DNA from: Nocardia abscessus NBRC 100374 | Lineage (GTDB): Bacteria; Actinomycetota; Actinomycetes; Mycobacteriales; Mycobacteriaceae | Length of the DNA stretch: 64,000 nt | Direction of reading: 5' to 3' | Assembly: GCF_000308455.1 (NCBI RefSeq) | Contig: NZ_BAFP01000274.1 | Coordinates: 310,001 to 374,000 of the forward strand | In this document: positions 27,552 through 36,141 of the stretch, one piece after another | Position numbering within the stretch: the stretch's first letter is position 1 | Layout: each line of letters opens with the position of its first letter | Position numbers and translations under genes: made by a program | Notes under the pieces: generated by a model | Seen by the model: the letters and a program-made list of their open reading frames with translations, nothing else | Databases searched by the model: none | Told to the model about the DNA's origin: nothing

Positions 27552-28433
27552 TCAGCGCAGCACGCTCGCCGCCTCGGCGGCGATGGTGGCGGCGACGGCG
27601 CTCAGAGCGGGGGAGTCCAGGCGCCACTGCTGCCAGTACAGCGGGACGTCGATCACGACGCCGGGATCGATTGGGACCAGACGGCCGCTCGCTCGATCGT
27701 CGCGGGTCTGCAGGTCGGGCAGCATGCCCCAGCCGAGCCCGAGCCGGACCGCCTCGGCGAATCCGGTGGACGAGGGCACGTAATGGCGTGGCGGATCCAG
27801 CGGTTTGCGACTGCGTCTGCGCAACAGACGATCCTGTAAGTCGTCTTTGCGATCGAACAGCACGACCGGAGCCGCGGCATAGGACTTCGCGGTCGCGCCC
27901 GCCGCGAACCAGGTGTCGGCGAACTGCGGGCTGGCCATCGGCCGATAGCGGATCGCGCCCAGACGATCGACCTTGCACCCCTGCACCGGTTGCGCGGTCG
28001 AGGTGATCGCCGCCATCACGGTGCCGTCCCGCAGCAGTCGGGTGGTGTGTTCCTCGTCCTCGCGGTGGATCTCGAAGCACACTCCGCGCGGGACGCGGCC
28101 GAGTGCGGGCAGCACCCAGGTCTCCAGCGAGTCGGCGTTGACCGCGATCGGCACCCGGATCGGGCCGTCGGAGGGCTCGCCGCCGAGTTCGCGTGCGGTG
28201 TCCGCCGTGAGCAATCGGATCTGCCTGGCCAGCCGGAGCACGGCCAGTCCGGATTCGGTGGCGCGCACCGGCTTCGTGCGCTGCACGAGGATCCGGCCCG
28301 CCGCGTCTTCCAGCGCCTTGATCCGCTGGCTGATCGCCGACGGTGTGACGCTCAACCGCCCCGCCGCGGCGTCGAACGTCCCCTCGGTGATCACGGCGTC
28401 GAGCGCGCGGAGCTGGTCGAGCTGGAGATCCAT
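27552..28433 (-). CDS. lysG: LysG/ArgP-type LysR regulator of the lysine/arginine exporter
   Basis: 293 residues. N-terminal LysR helix-turn-helix ('GTFDAAAGRLSVTPSAISQRI') and the ArgP-specific phrase 'ALEDAAGRILVQRTKP', followed by the periplasmic-binding-like sensor domain. LysG binds lysine, arginine or histidine and activates lysE. The gene is divergent from the exporter gene with a 74-base gap that should contain the operator. Length and gene order match the Corynebacterium lysG-lysE locus. Confidence 0.93.
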   Translation of the reverse strand: MDLQLDQLRALDAVITEGTFDAAAGRLSVTPSAISQRIKALEDAAGRILVQRTKPVRATESGLAVLRLARQIRLLTADTARELGGEPSDGPIRVPIAVNADSLETWVLPALGRVPRGVCFEIHREDEEHTTRLLRDGTVMAAITSTAQPVQGCKVDRLGAIRYRPMASPQFADTWFAAGATAKSYAAAPVVLFDRKDDLQDRLLRRRSRKPLDPPRHYVPSSTGFAEAVRLGLGWGMLPDLQTRDDRASGRLVPIDPGVVIDVPLYWQQWRLDSPALSAVAATIAAEAASVLR

Positions 28434-28507
28434 ATCAAGAAAGCCTAATGATAGGTAAGAATCTTTAGCTTGCCTGGGTAAGGTCCGCGGCCATAGCGTC
28501 GCTGGAC

Positions 28508-29131
28508 GTGAGCATTTCCTCCGCGGCGGTGGCGGCCGCGTCCGGTTTGGGTTTCGGCCTCTCGCTGATCGTGGCGATCGGCGCGCAGAACGCGTTCGTG
28601 CTGCGCCAGGGGATCAGCGGCAGGCACGTGCTCGCCGTGGTCGCGGTGTGCGCGGTGTCCGACATCGTGCTGATCGCGGCCGGGATCGCCGGGTTCGGCG
28701 TGGTCGTCGAGTCCGCGCCGGAAGTGATAGTGGTGGCGCGCTACGCGGGTGCGGCGTTCCTGATCGGCTATGCGGTCCTGGCGGCCCGCCGGGCGATCGG
28801 CTCCGCCGCGCTCAGCGCCGAACCGGGGCGAGCCACCGCGGCGCTGAGCGTGACGGTGGCCACCGCCCTGGCGCTGACCTGGCTCAACCCGCACGTCTAC
28901 CTGGACACCGTGGTGTTGCTCGGCTCCTTCGCCGGCACCTACGCGAGCCCGGAGCGCTGGTTCCTCGGCGCGGGGGCGATGCTGGCCAGCGTGCTGTGGT
29001 TCACCGCGCTGGGCTTCGGAGCGCGACTGCTCGGCCCGCTGTTCGCCCGTCCGCTCGCCTGGCGGGTGCTCGACTCGATCATCGCCGCGGTACTGCTCGG
29101 CCTCGGACTGATATTGCTGTGCACCGGGTGA
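28508..29131 (+). CDS. lysE: LysE/ArgO basic amino-acid exporter
   Basis: 207 residues, six transmembrane helices. The motif 'GLSLIVAIGAQNAFVLRQGI' near the N-terminus and 'TWLNPHVYLDTVVLLG' in the middle are diagnostic of LysE/ArgO. It exports lysine and arginine to prevent toxic build-up from peptide uptake. Start is GTG 28508. Divergent from lysG. Confidence 0.95.
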   Translation: MSISSAAVAAASGLGFGLSLIVAIGAQNAFVLRQGISGRHVLAVVAVCAVSDIVLIAAGIAGFGVVVESAPEVIVVARYAGAAFLIGYAVLAARRAIGSAALSAEPGRATAALSVTVATALALTWLNPHVYLDTVVLLGSFAGTYASPERWFLGAGAMLASVLWFTALGFGARLLGPLFARPLAWRVLDSIIAAVLLGLGLILLCTG

Positions 29132-29140
29132 GAGTCGAAA

Positions 29141-29947
29141 TCAGAGCTGTGCCTTGATCTTCGCGGCGAACTCGTAGTCGGCTTGCCACTGCGGCCCCGA
29201 CGGGGCGAGGATGACGCGTTCCGCGCCCGCCTCCGCGTAGGCGGCCAATTGCTCCGCCGCATGGCCGGGGTCGGTCGCCAAGGGTGGCGCGACGATCGTC
29301 ACGGAGAGCGGGCCTCGATCGTATTCAGCGGCGAGCGCGGTCAATTCGGTCACGCTGGTGCGGACCTGGCCCGGTTCGAGTCCGATGGCGACCCAGCCGT
29401 CGGCATAGGCGGCCGCACGGCGCCGAGCTCGCTCACCGTCCCCCGCGACCAGCACCGGCGGCATGGACGCGCCCGGCGCGAGGGTGACCTCGGTGCCGTC
29501 CGGGAGGACGGTCGGTCGCCCGGTGACCAGGTCGGGCAGTACGCGCAGCGCCTCGTCGGTGCGGCGGCCGCGCTCGGCGAAGGGCACGCCCGCCGCGCGC
29601 CATCCGACGTCGCCGTGCGCCGGGTTGCCGGTGCCGACACCGACGATCAGCCGGTCGCCGGAGACGTACTGCAGGGTCGCGATCTGCTTGGCGGCCCAGG
29701 CGACCGGCCGCAGTGCGAGCAGCTGCACGCCGAAACCGATGCGGATGCGGTCGGTCACAGCGGCGGCGGTGGCCAGCACCACCCCGCTGTCCAGGATCGG
29801 CGCGCTGGCCACGAGATGATCGGTGGACCACACCGAGTCGAGGCCGATCTGCTCGGCGAGGCGAGCGGCGGCCCGCACGTCACCCAGGACGGGATGGGCG
29901 GGATCGGGCGTCGAGGTGGGCAGGATGGTGCCGATTTCCAAGGTCAT
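29141..29947 (-). CDS. F420-dependent LLM-class oxidoreductase
   Basis: 268 residues from ATG 29947. A TIM-barrel luciferase-like protein: 'EIGTILPTSTPDPAHPVLGD', 'AAARLAEQIGLDSVWSTDHLV' and 'GDRLIVGVGTGNPAHGDVG'. The short length and the VGTGNP motif are typical of F420-dependent members in actinobacteria. Substrate unknown. It is convergent with lysE (gap nine bases) and lies downstream of the broken tetR gene. Confidence 0.86.
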   Translation of the reverse strand: MTLEIGTILPTSTPDPAHPVLGDVRAAARLAEQIGLDSVWSTDHLVASAPILDSGVVLATAAAVTDRIRIGFGVQLLALRPVAWAAKQIATLQYVSGDRLIVGVGTGNPAHGDVGWRAAGVPFAERGRRTDEALRVLPDLVTGRPTVLPDGTEVTLAPGASMPPVLVAGDGERARRRAAAYADGWVAIGLEPGQVRTSVTELTALAAEYDRGPLSVTIVAPPLATDPGHAAEQLAAYAEAGAERVILAPSGPQWQADYEFAAKIKAQL

Positions 29948-30070
29948 GGTCAAGACGCTACGAAGCCGCGGCGCTCGCGCCAATGCTCCGGTCGCTCGAG
30001 TCGATGTCCCGGACGCTCACGCCTCGAACCCGCTGCCGCACAGAGCATTTCGTCCTGCTTCCGGAGCGGC

Positions 30071-30632
30071 TCAGGCGGACGCGCGGGGAAGCAGCGCCTC
30101 GACCAGCGGCAGGGAGCAGGCCGCCGGGCCGGTCGCGCCGAACGCCTGGGTCGTGGCGTAGACGCCTTCCATCACCAGCATCAGCTGGTCGGCCAGCGCC
30201 TGTGGATCGGGGATCGCCACGGTGGACGCGAGTTCGCCGACCAGTGCACCGATCTCGGCGCGCACCCAGTTCTTCATCGCGACGGCGTGTTTGTGGCCGA
30301 GCAGGTCGGGATCCGGGAATTCACCCAGCGCGATGAGGAAGGGGCAGCCGCGACAGGTCTCGGGGCGCACCTGCTCGGCCAGCGCCGCGAACAGTGCGAG
30401 GATGCGCTCGCGCGGGCCCTCCCCGGTCGCCGCCGCGCGGAACCACTCCCAGTAGTGGCGGTCCTCCCGCTCGAGGTGCGCGGCCACCAGATCGTCCTTG
30501 GAGCCGAACAGCCGGTACAGGGTGGGCGGCGCGACGTTCGCCTCGGCCGCGACGCGATCCACGCCGGTCGCGTGAATTCCCTCTCGGTAGGACAGCTCCC
30601 GCGCGACGACCAGGATGTGCTCCTTGGTGTCG
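30071..30632 (-). pseudogene. TetR-family regulator lacking its native 5' end
   Basis: The homologous frame begins at about 'DTKEHILVVARELSYREGIH' and continues through a normal helix-turn-helix ('GVDRVAAEANVAPPTLYRLF') and ligand domain to 30071. Upstream of 30632 the frame runs through the antisense of an SDR fragment with no ATG, GTG or TTG until a stop near 30755. The first usual start, GTG 30562, lies inside the DNA-binding helices and would yield 163 residues without a complete HTH. I read this as truncation of roughly the first ten codons by a deletion. Use of a rare start such as CTG cannot be excluded. Confidence 0.72.
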
Positions 30633-30640
30633 GCGGCGGC

Positions 30641-30757
30641 GCGGACATCGCCGACGCGGTGGCCTTCTTCGCCTCCGACGACGGGCGCTGGGTCACCGGC
30701 CAGACACTGGAGGTGAACGGCGGCTTGTTCCTGGGGCCGAAATCGCCGTCTTGGTGA
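30641..30757 (+). pseudogene. C-terminal remnant of a short-chain dehydrogenase (SDR)
   Basis: 38 codons reading ADIADAVAFFASDDGRW, then VTGQTLEVNGGL, and ending in a stop. This is the canonical C-terminal end of SDR proteins (the helix and 'VTGQ...VNGG' strand). The remaining 200 or so residues, including the cofactor and YxxxK sites, are missing. It abuts the truncated tetR gene in the opposite direction. Confidence 0.8.
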
Positions 30758-30816
30758 TCATCGGACACGACCGGGCGCGGGCGTCCTGGCGCTCACGCCC
30801 CGGTTAGGGTGGGCGC

Positions 30817-31833
30817 ATGGTCGAGTCCACGCGAATCGTGCTTGCTTCCCGGCCGGTGGGTGCGCCCACCCCGGAGAATTTTCGGACCGAGACCGCGGAA
30901 CTCCCCGCTCCGGCCGAGGGCGAAGTTCTGCTGCGCACCCTGTACCTCTCGCTCGACCCGTACATGCGGGGCCGGATGAGCTCGGCGAAGTCCTACGCCG
31001 AACCGGTGGAGATCGGCGGAGTCATGGTCGGCGCCACGGTCGCCGAAGTAGTCGAGTCCCGCGACCCGTCGGTCGCGAAAGGCGATGTGGTGCTGGCCTA
31101 TTCGGGGTGGCAGACCCACGATGTCGCCCCGGCCCGGGGCGTACGCAAACTCGATCCGGCGAAGGCGCCGGTCTCGACGGCTCTGGGCGTGCTCGGCATG
31201 CCGGGCTTCACCGCGTACGCGGGACTGCGCAAGATCGGCAAGCCCCAACCCGGTGAGACGCTCGTGGTCGCCGCGGCCACCGGACCGGTGGGCTCGGCCG
31301 TCGGCCAGATCGCCAAGATCGGCGGCACGCGCACGGTCGGCATCGCGGGCGGCCCGCGCAAAGTCGCCTACCTGAACGAACTCGGCTTCGACGTCGCGCT
31401 CGACCATCGCGCCCCCGATTTCGCCGAGCAGCTGGCGGCAGCGGTTCCCGACGGCGTCGACGTCTATTTCGAGAACGTCGGCGGCGCGGTGGCGGACGCG
31501 GTCTATCCGCTGCTGAACACCTACGCGCGGGTGCCCGTCTGCGGGTTGATCGCCAATTACAACGCGGCCGGCGCGCCGGAGGGCCCCGACCGGCTGCCCG
31601 CCTACTACGGCCGCATCCTCACGAAGAGCCTGACGGTGCGCGGATTCATCCAGACCGAGTTCGTCCGCGAGTTGTACCCGGACTTCCTGCGCGAGATGGG
31701 AGAGTGGGTCGCCGACGGGCGCGTGCGGTATCTCGAGGACGTCGTGTCCGGCCTGGCCGCCGCTCCCGAGGCGTTCATCGGCATGCTGGAGGGCCGCAAC
31801 TTCGGCAAGGTGGTCGTGCGCGTCGCGGAGTGA
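30817..31833 (+). CDS. curA: NADPH-dependent medium-chain oxidoreductase, CurA/PTGR-like
   Basis: 338 residues. Zinc-independent MDR of the leukotriene B4 12-hydroxydehydrogenase/CurA group: 'LSLDPYMRGRMS' near residue 47, the nucleotide site 'VVAAATGPVGSAVGQIAKI', 'VDVYFENVGG' and 'PVCGLIANYN'. These enzymes reduce the double bond of alpha,beta-unsaturated ketones and aldehydes. ATG 30817 has a GGGTGGG sequence upstream. Confidence 0.9.
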   Translation: MVESTRIVLASRPVGAPTPENFRTETAELPAPAEGEVLLRTLYLSLDPYMRGRMSSAKSYAEPVEIGGVMVGATVAEVVESRDPSVAKGDVVLAYSGWQTHDVAPARGVRKLDPAKAPVSTALGVLGMPGFTAYAGLRKIGKPQPGETLVVAAATGPVGSAVGQIAKIGGTRTVGIAGGPRKVAYLNELGFDVALDHRAPDFAEQLAAAVPDGVDVYFENVGGAVADAVYPLLNTYARVPVCGLIANYNAAGAPEGPDRLPAYYGRILTKSLTVRGFIQTEFVRELYPDFLREMGEWVADGRVRYLEDVVSGLAAAPEAFIGMLEGRNFGKVVVRVAE

Positions 31834-32187
31834 TCAGCTCGCGACCGCGCCGCCGCCGATGCCGAGATACACCACCATCAGGATGAACAGGAACCAGCCC
31901 GCGCCCTGCCAGATGGGCCAGGTCCGCCCGCGGCGCCACTGGACGTAGGTTTCGACGAAAGCGCCGATGCCGCCGATCAGCAGCACCACCGACGGTCCGA
32001 GCACGATGGCGACCTGCGCCGCGTCGTTACACAGCAGCCGGTCCGCGCCGGCGCACTCCCGCTGGGCGGCCCACAGCAGGGCCAGCAGGAAGACCAGCGC
32101 GGCGGTGGCGAGCACCGAGGCCACGTAGGTCGCCGCGCGGCGGAAGCCACGCGGATCGTGCCAGCGCTTCTCGACGTCTTCGACCAT
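31834..32187 (-). CDS. Small integral membrane protein, unknown
   Basis: 117 residues from ATG 32187 (GTG 32196 possible). Three hydrophobic helices ('ASVLATAALVFLLALLWAA', 'VAIVLGPSVVLLIGGIGAFV', 'AGWFLFILMVVYLGIGGG'), with two cysteines (REC, LLCND) in the first outer loop. No family recognised. Convergent with the CurA-like gene, whose stop is directly adjacent. Confidence 0.7.
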   Translation of the reverse strand: MVEDVEKRWHDPRGFRRAATYVASVLATAALVFLLALLWAAQRECAGADRLLCNDAAQVAIVLGPSVVLLIGGIGAFVETYVQWRRGRTWPIWQGAGWFLFILMVVYLGIGGGAVAS

Positions 32188-32237
32188 GTCCACCACCTCG
32201 CCGTCCCTGGCCGCCGGGTCTCCCGGACGTGATTGCC

Positions 32238-32266
32238 GAACGGCAGCGGCTCAAACGCCGCCGTTC
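32238..32266 (-). terminator. Hairpin after the second SAV2177-type methyltransferase
   Basis: GAACGGCAGCG / CGCCGCCGTTC, 11 bp with one mismatch and a 7-nt loop, six bases after the stop on the minus strand. Confidence 0.6.
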
Positions 32267-32271
32267 CGGGC

Positions 32272-33099
32272 TCAGGGTTTGCGCCCGATGCCCGCCCAGT
32301 ACCAGGCGGACCGCGGCTCGGCCGGGATGGCATCGGAGTCCGGACGCCAGGCGGCGATCGGTACTACGCCCGGCTCGACGAGTTCGGTTCCGGCGAAGAA
32401 GGATTCGGTGTCCGCGCGGCTCCGGGGCTGGAATCCGATGCCGGCCCGCTCGGCGGCGGCCGCCGCGCGCGCCATGGCCCGCGGGTCGAAATCGGCGGTC
32501 GAATGGGTGAGCACGAGATAGCTACCGGACGGCGCCGCGTCCAGCAGCCGCCCGACGGCGCCGTACGGGTCGTCGCTGTCGCGGAAGAACATCATGATCG
32601 CGACCAGCAGGATCGCTATCGGCCGGTCCCGGTCGAAGGTTTCGGCCAGGGCGGGCGCGTCCAGGACGGAGTGCGGATCGCGCAGATCGGCGTCGACGAA
32701 AGCGATCCTGCCCTGTGGTGTGCTCGCCATCAGGGCTCTGGCGTGGGCGAGCACGAGCGGGTCGTTGTCGACGTAGACCACGCGCGCGGCCGGATCGATC
32801 CGCTGAGCCACCTCGTGGGTGTTGCCCGCGGCGGGGAGGCCGGTGCCGATGTCGAGGAACTGATCGATGCCCGCCTCGCGGGCCAGATGACGCACCGCGC
32901 GGCCGAGGAAGGCGCGATTGGCGCGGGCCATGTCGCGGATGCCGGGAATGTGCGTGGCGATCGTGTCACCGAGCGCGCGATCGGCGGGGTAGTTGTCCTT
33001 GCCGCCGAGCAAGTAGTCGTAGACCCGCGCCTCGTGCGCGAGGCTCGTATCGAGCTTGGTCGACGACCCGGCGCGCACCCACGCGTGACCGTCCGGCAT
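32272..33099 (-). CDS. SAM-dependent methyltransferase, SAV2177/DUF574 family (second copy)
   Basis: 275 residues from ATG 33099, chosen over 33123 because GGAAGGGAG lies between them. It has the same signatures as the gene at 23213: 'ARVYDYLLGGKDNYPADRAL', 'DQFLDIGTGLPAAGNTHEVAQ', 'VVYVDNDPLVL' and 'ILLVAIMMFF'. The two copies differ clearly, so they are not a recent duplication. Target unknown. Confidence 0.92.
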   Translation of the reverse strand: MPDGHAWVRAGSSTKLDTSLAHEARVYDYLLGGKDNYPADRALGDTIATHIPGIRDMARANRAFLGRAVRHLAREAGIDQFLDIGTGLPAAGNTHEVAQRIDPAARVVYVDNDPLVLAHARALMASTPQGRIAFVDADLRDPHSVLDAPALAETFDRDRPIAILLVAIMMFFRDSDDPYGAVGRLLDAAPSGSYLVLTHSTADFDPRAMARAAAAAERAGIGFQPRSRADTESFFAGTELVEPGVVPIAAWRPDSDAIPAEPRSAWYWAGIGRKP

Positions 33100-33252
33100 G
33101 GCGACTCCCTTCCGCGGCGGCACCGGGCACGACCGGCGCAGCCCTCCTGTCGCCTCCCGAATGACGACCCAGCGCTACGGTTTACGCGTCAAGAATAGGT
33201 CGGCGCGCACGGGGCAGGCGGTTATTCGACCGGATCGTCGGTTTCGAGAGAC

Positions 33253-34002
33253 TCAGTCGGTGGCGGCGAACCTGGCCGAGATCTCCTGCGCGGTGACCTT
33301 CGCGAGCTCGACGAAGAACGGCACGCGCTCGGGGATCATCAGCGTCGTGGGGCCGCGCAGACCGAGCGCGAACCGGCAGTGGCCCGCCGGGGCGAGGATG
33401 GGCAGGCCGATGGTGCGGAAGCCGGGATCGAGTTCCTCGTCGTTGTAGGCGTATCCGCGCTCCCGCGTGGTGACCAGTTCGGCGCGCAGCTCGGCGGGCC
33501 CGGACACCGAGCGCTCGGTTCCCTCGTCGTAGGGGAGCTCGCGTAACTGCTCGTCGGTGGCTTCGGACCAGGCGAGCAGGGCCTTGCCCAGTGCGCTTGC
33601 GTGCAGCGGCAGTCGCACGCCCTGCAGCTTGTGCCCGTCGGTCTCCCGCCACCGGCTGGTGCCCAGCAGTACGGCGTGGATGCCGTGGCGAGTGGCGACC
33701 GAGCAACTGGCTCCGGTGGTGCCCGCGAGCTGTTCCAGATACGGTTCGGCGAGGTAGATCCGGTGCTGGCGATAGGCGATCTGCCCCCACTCGGCCAGCG
33801 CGCCGCCCATGCGATACCGGCTGGATTCGGCGCTCTTCTCCAGGAAGCCCGCCTGGACGAGCGTGGCCAGCAGCCGGTGCGTGGTGCTGACCGCCAGACC
33901 CTGTTGCCGCGCCACCTCCGAGACGCCGCGCTCCCGGCCGTCGCGGAAGCAGTCCAAGACCGACAGGGCGCGGGTGACGGTCTGCACGCCGGAGGGTTCC
34001 AC
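33253..34002 (-). CDS. IclR-family regulator facing the organosulfur operon
   Basis: 249 residues. N-terminal winged helix ('TRALSVLDCFRDG', 'VSEVARQQGLAVSTTHRLLATL') and the IclR effector domain ('GHKLQGVRLPLHASALGKALLAW', 'GYAYNDEELDPGFRTIGLPIL'). GTG 34002 is the likely start; no strong Shine-Dalgarno is visible. Divergent from an eight-gene transporter/monooxygenase operon, with two TTTCC/GGAAA palindromes between them, so it probably controls that operon and itself. Confidence 0.92.
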   Translation of the reverse strand: MEPSGVQTVTRALSVLDCFRDGRERGVSEVARQQGLAVSTTHRLLATLVQAGFLEKSAESSRYRMGGALAEWGQIAYRQHRIYLAEPYLEQLAGTTGASCSVATRHGIHAVLLGTSRWRETDGHKLQGVRLPLHASALGKALLAWSEATDEQLRELPYDEGTERSVSGPAELRAELVTTRERGYAYNDEELDPGFRTIGLPILAPAGHCRFALGLRGPTTLMIPERVPFFVELAKVTAQEISARFAATD

Positions 34003-34045
34003 GGATGTGACCGTAACACAGAAATGCCGACCAAAGGGTTTGTGC

Positions 34046-34062
34046 TTTCCGTTAGTTGGAAA
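34046..34062. promoter_or_regulatory. IclR-type operator candidate 1
   Basis: TTTCC-GTTAGTT-GGAAA, 44 bases upstream of the iclR start. It shares GCTTTCCG and GGAAA half-sites with the second palindrome in the same gap; the spacer here is seven bases. Confidence 0.55.
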
Positions 34063-34162
34063 ACTCTACTGCGACCCAGTGTGATCCATGGCCCGGTGTT
34101 CCGGCTGTTAGTGATCGATAGCGGTCGAAACCCGGACCAGTACACGGAACTCGATATGTCAA

Positions 34163-34183
34163 GCTTTCCGATCTACGGAAAGC
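34163..34183. promoter_or_regulatory. IclR-type operator candidate 2
   Basis: Perfect 8-bp arms GCTTTCCG - ATCTA - CGGAAAGC, 76 bases upstream of the lipoprotein start. TTTCC/GGAAA half-sites are what IclR proteins commonly recognise. Assignment to the adjacent IclR gene is inference. Confidence 0.65.
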
Positions 34184-34259
34184 ATTACCTCGTGACCCAG
34201 CGTTGGCGTCCCTACTCTGCGAAGCCATTGATCGACAATTCGGACAAGGAGTCCTCACG

Positions 34260-35300
34260 ATGTCCCGCAGGCGGCAAGCCCTCATGCGCATCGCGCTAGC
34301 GATCGTTCCCCTCGTCGCGCTGGTCGCCGCGTGTGGTTCGGACACCGATCGCGACACCGGCGCAGACGCCTCCTTCGTGCTGAAGGTGGCCGACCCGGGG
34401 AACTCCGGCCCGCTGGCGGTCGGCAAGCGCGACGGAACCTTCGACGCGGCGCTGGCGCCGCTCGGTGCGAAGATCGAGTGGGTCACCACCACCCCCGGCT
34501 TCAGCTCCAACCTGAAGTTGTTCAACACCAGAGAACTCGACGTCTCCGGCGCGGCGTTCAGCCCGGTCGTCGGCGCGCTGTCCAAGGACGTCGGTGTGCG
34601 GATCGTCGCGGTGCAGGATCCGGCGGGCAAGGATCAGAGCGGCATCATCGTGACCCCGGAATCGGGCGTGCGCTCGGTCGCCGACCTGGTCGGCAAGCGC
34701 GTCGCGGTGAACCCCGCGGCCAAGGGCGAATACATCCTGCTCGAGGCGCTAGCGCAGGCGGGTGTCCCGGCCGACAAGGTGACCCGGGTTCCGCTGCAGC
34801 AGAAGGATGCCGCCTCGGCGTTCGCGACCGGCAAGGTGGACGGCTGGGCGTCGTTCCTGGTGCCCTACCAGGAGGCCAAGGCCAACGGCGGCGTCGAGAT
34901 CGCCACGGAGAAGAGCATCGGCTCCAACGACAACACCGTCGTCGTGTTCCGCACCGAGGTGCTCGATCAGCGTCCGGACGTGGCGGCGAAGTATCTCGAA
35001 GTGCTGCAGGGCCTCACGGCGACGCAGCGGGCCAACCCCGCCGACTTCGAGAACGTCTTCGAAAAGACCGGGCCGCGCGCGCTGTCGGGCGCGCGGCTCA
35101 CCGACGCCTACCGGGTGGGCGGCGAGGCCACGGTGCCGCACCTGCCGAACGAAGCCGACGCCACCGCCCTGGCCGACGTGGTGAACACCTTCTTCGACAA
35201 CGGCGTCATCACCCGCAGGATCACCGCCGCCGACATCTTCTACGACCTGAAGTCCAAGCTGACGCCCGAGCAGCTGGCATCGGTGAAGGCGGGCAGCTGA
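34260..35300 (+). CDS. ABC transporter solute-binding lipoprotein (SsuA/TauA-like)
   Basis: 346 residues. Lipoprotein signal peptide with lipobox VAAC (cysteine near residue 25), then a periplasmic-binding fold of the NMT1/SsuA type ('ELDVSGAAFSPVVGALS', 'DLVGKRVAVNPAAKGEYILL', 'GKVDGWASFLVPYQEA'). It captures the substrate, probably an organosulfur compound, for the permease and ATPase that follow. ATG 34260 has AAGGAG upstream. First gene of the operon; the permease starts two bases after its stop codon begins a new frame. Confidence 0.9.
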   Translation: MSRRRQALMRIALAIVPLVALVAACGSDTDRDTGADASFVLKVADPGNSGPLAVGKRDGTFDAALAPLGAKIEWVTTTPGFSSNLKLFNTRELDVSGAAFSPVVGALSKDVGVRIVAVQDPAGKDQSGIIVTPESGVRSVADLVGKRVAVNPAAKGEYILLEALAQAGVPADKVTRVPLQQKDAASAFATGKVDGWASFLVPYQEAKANGGVEIATEKSIGSNDNTVVVFRTEVLDQRPDVAAKYLEVLQGLTATQRANPADFENVFEKTGPRALSGARLTDAYRVGGEATVPHLPNEADATALADVVNTFFDNGVITRRITAADIFYDLKSKLTPEQLASVKAGS

Positions 35301-35301
35301 G

Positions 35302-36141
35302 ATGGCGGTGATCGCCGCGGCGGGGCTGGTGCCCACCGAACTCGCACCGCCCCGTAGCCGCGTCGGAAAACGCAGGCCCACGTGGTTTTCGGTGCCGTTG
35401 CGGTTCCTGCTTCCCGCACTGATCGTCGCGGGCTGGTGGGCCGGTTCCGCGACCGGGGCGCTGTCGGAGCGCGTGCTGGCGGGCCCGCCCGCGGTGTGGA
35501 CGGCGTTCACCGAGCTGCTCGGCACAGGCCAGCTGCTCGACTTCGCGGTCGCGTCGTTCGCGCGCGCCGCCTTCGGCGTCGGCATCGGGGTGGCCATCGG
35601 GCTGACGCTCGGACTGCTGTCCGGGCTGTCCGGCCTCGGTGAGGAACTGGTCGATTCGACGATGCAGATCCTGCGCGCGGTGCCGTTCCTCGCGCTGGTG
35701 CCGCTGTTCATCGCCTGGTTCGGCATCGACGAGCTGTACAAGGTGCTGCTCATCGCCGTCGCCACGGTGGCCCCGATGTACGCCTACACCTACCTCGGCG
35801 TCCGCAACGTCGATCGCAAGATGGTCGAGGCCGCACGCAGTTTCGGGCTTACCGGCCCGCGGCTGGTGCTGGAGGTCATCCTGCCCTCGGCGCTGCCCGG
35901 CGTGCTGATGGCGCTGCGGGTGTGCCTGTCGATCAGCATCACCGGTCTCATCGCGGCCGAGCAGGTCGGCACCAGGGAAGGCGTCGGCTACCTGGTCACC
36001 CTGGCGCAGGAGTACAACCGCACCGACTACATGGTGCTGTGCGTCGTGTTGTACGCGCTGCTCGGCTTGGTCTTCGACGGGCTGGTGCGGTTGGCGGAGC
36101 GCTTCGCGATGCCCTGGCGCGGACAGGTGGCGATCCGATGA
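35302..36141 (+). CDS. ABC transporter permease (SsuC-like)
   Basis: 279 residues, about six transmembrane helices. The EAA loop is 'EAARSFGLTGPRLVLEVILPSALPG', the coupling site for the ATPase, as in SsuC/TauC permeases. Its start lies one base past the lipoprotein stop and its end overlaps the ATPase start (ATGA), so the three are co-translated. Confidence 0.93.
   Translation: MAVIAAAGLVPTELAPPRSRVGKRRPTWFSVPLRFLLPALIVAGWWAGSATGALSERVLAGPPAVWTAFTELLGTGQLLDFAVASFARAAFGVGIGVAIGLTLGLLSGLSGLGEELVDSTMQILRAVPFLALVPLFIAWFGIDELYKVLLIAVATVAPMYAYTYLGVRNVDRKMVEAARSFGLTGPRLVLEVILPSALPGVLMALRVCLSISITGLIAAEQVGTREGVGYLVTLAQEYNRTDYMVLCVVLYALLGLVFDGLVRLAERFAMPWRGQVAIR

Noticed and set aside
28436..28507. 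IdeR-like sequence between lysG and lysE
   Set aside because: Only about half of the consensus positions match and the gene pair is controlled by LysG, so I do not call an iron box.
29183..30757. A 524-residue plus-strand open frame
   Set aside because: Most of it is antisense to the F420 oxidoreductase and tetR; only the last 38 codons resemble a real protein (the SDR remnant).
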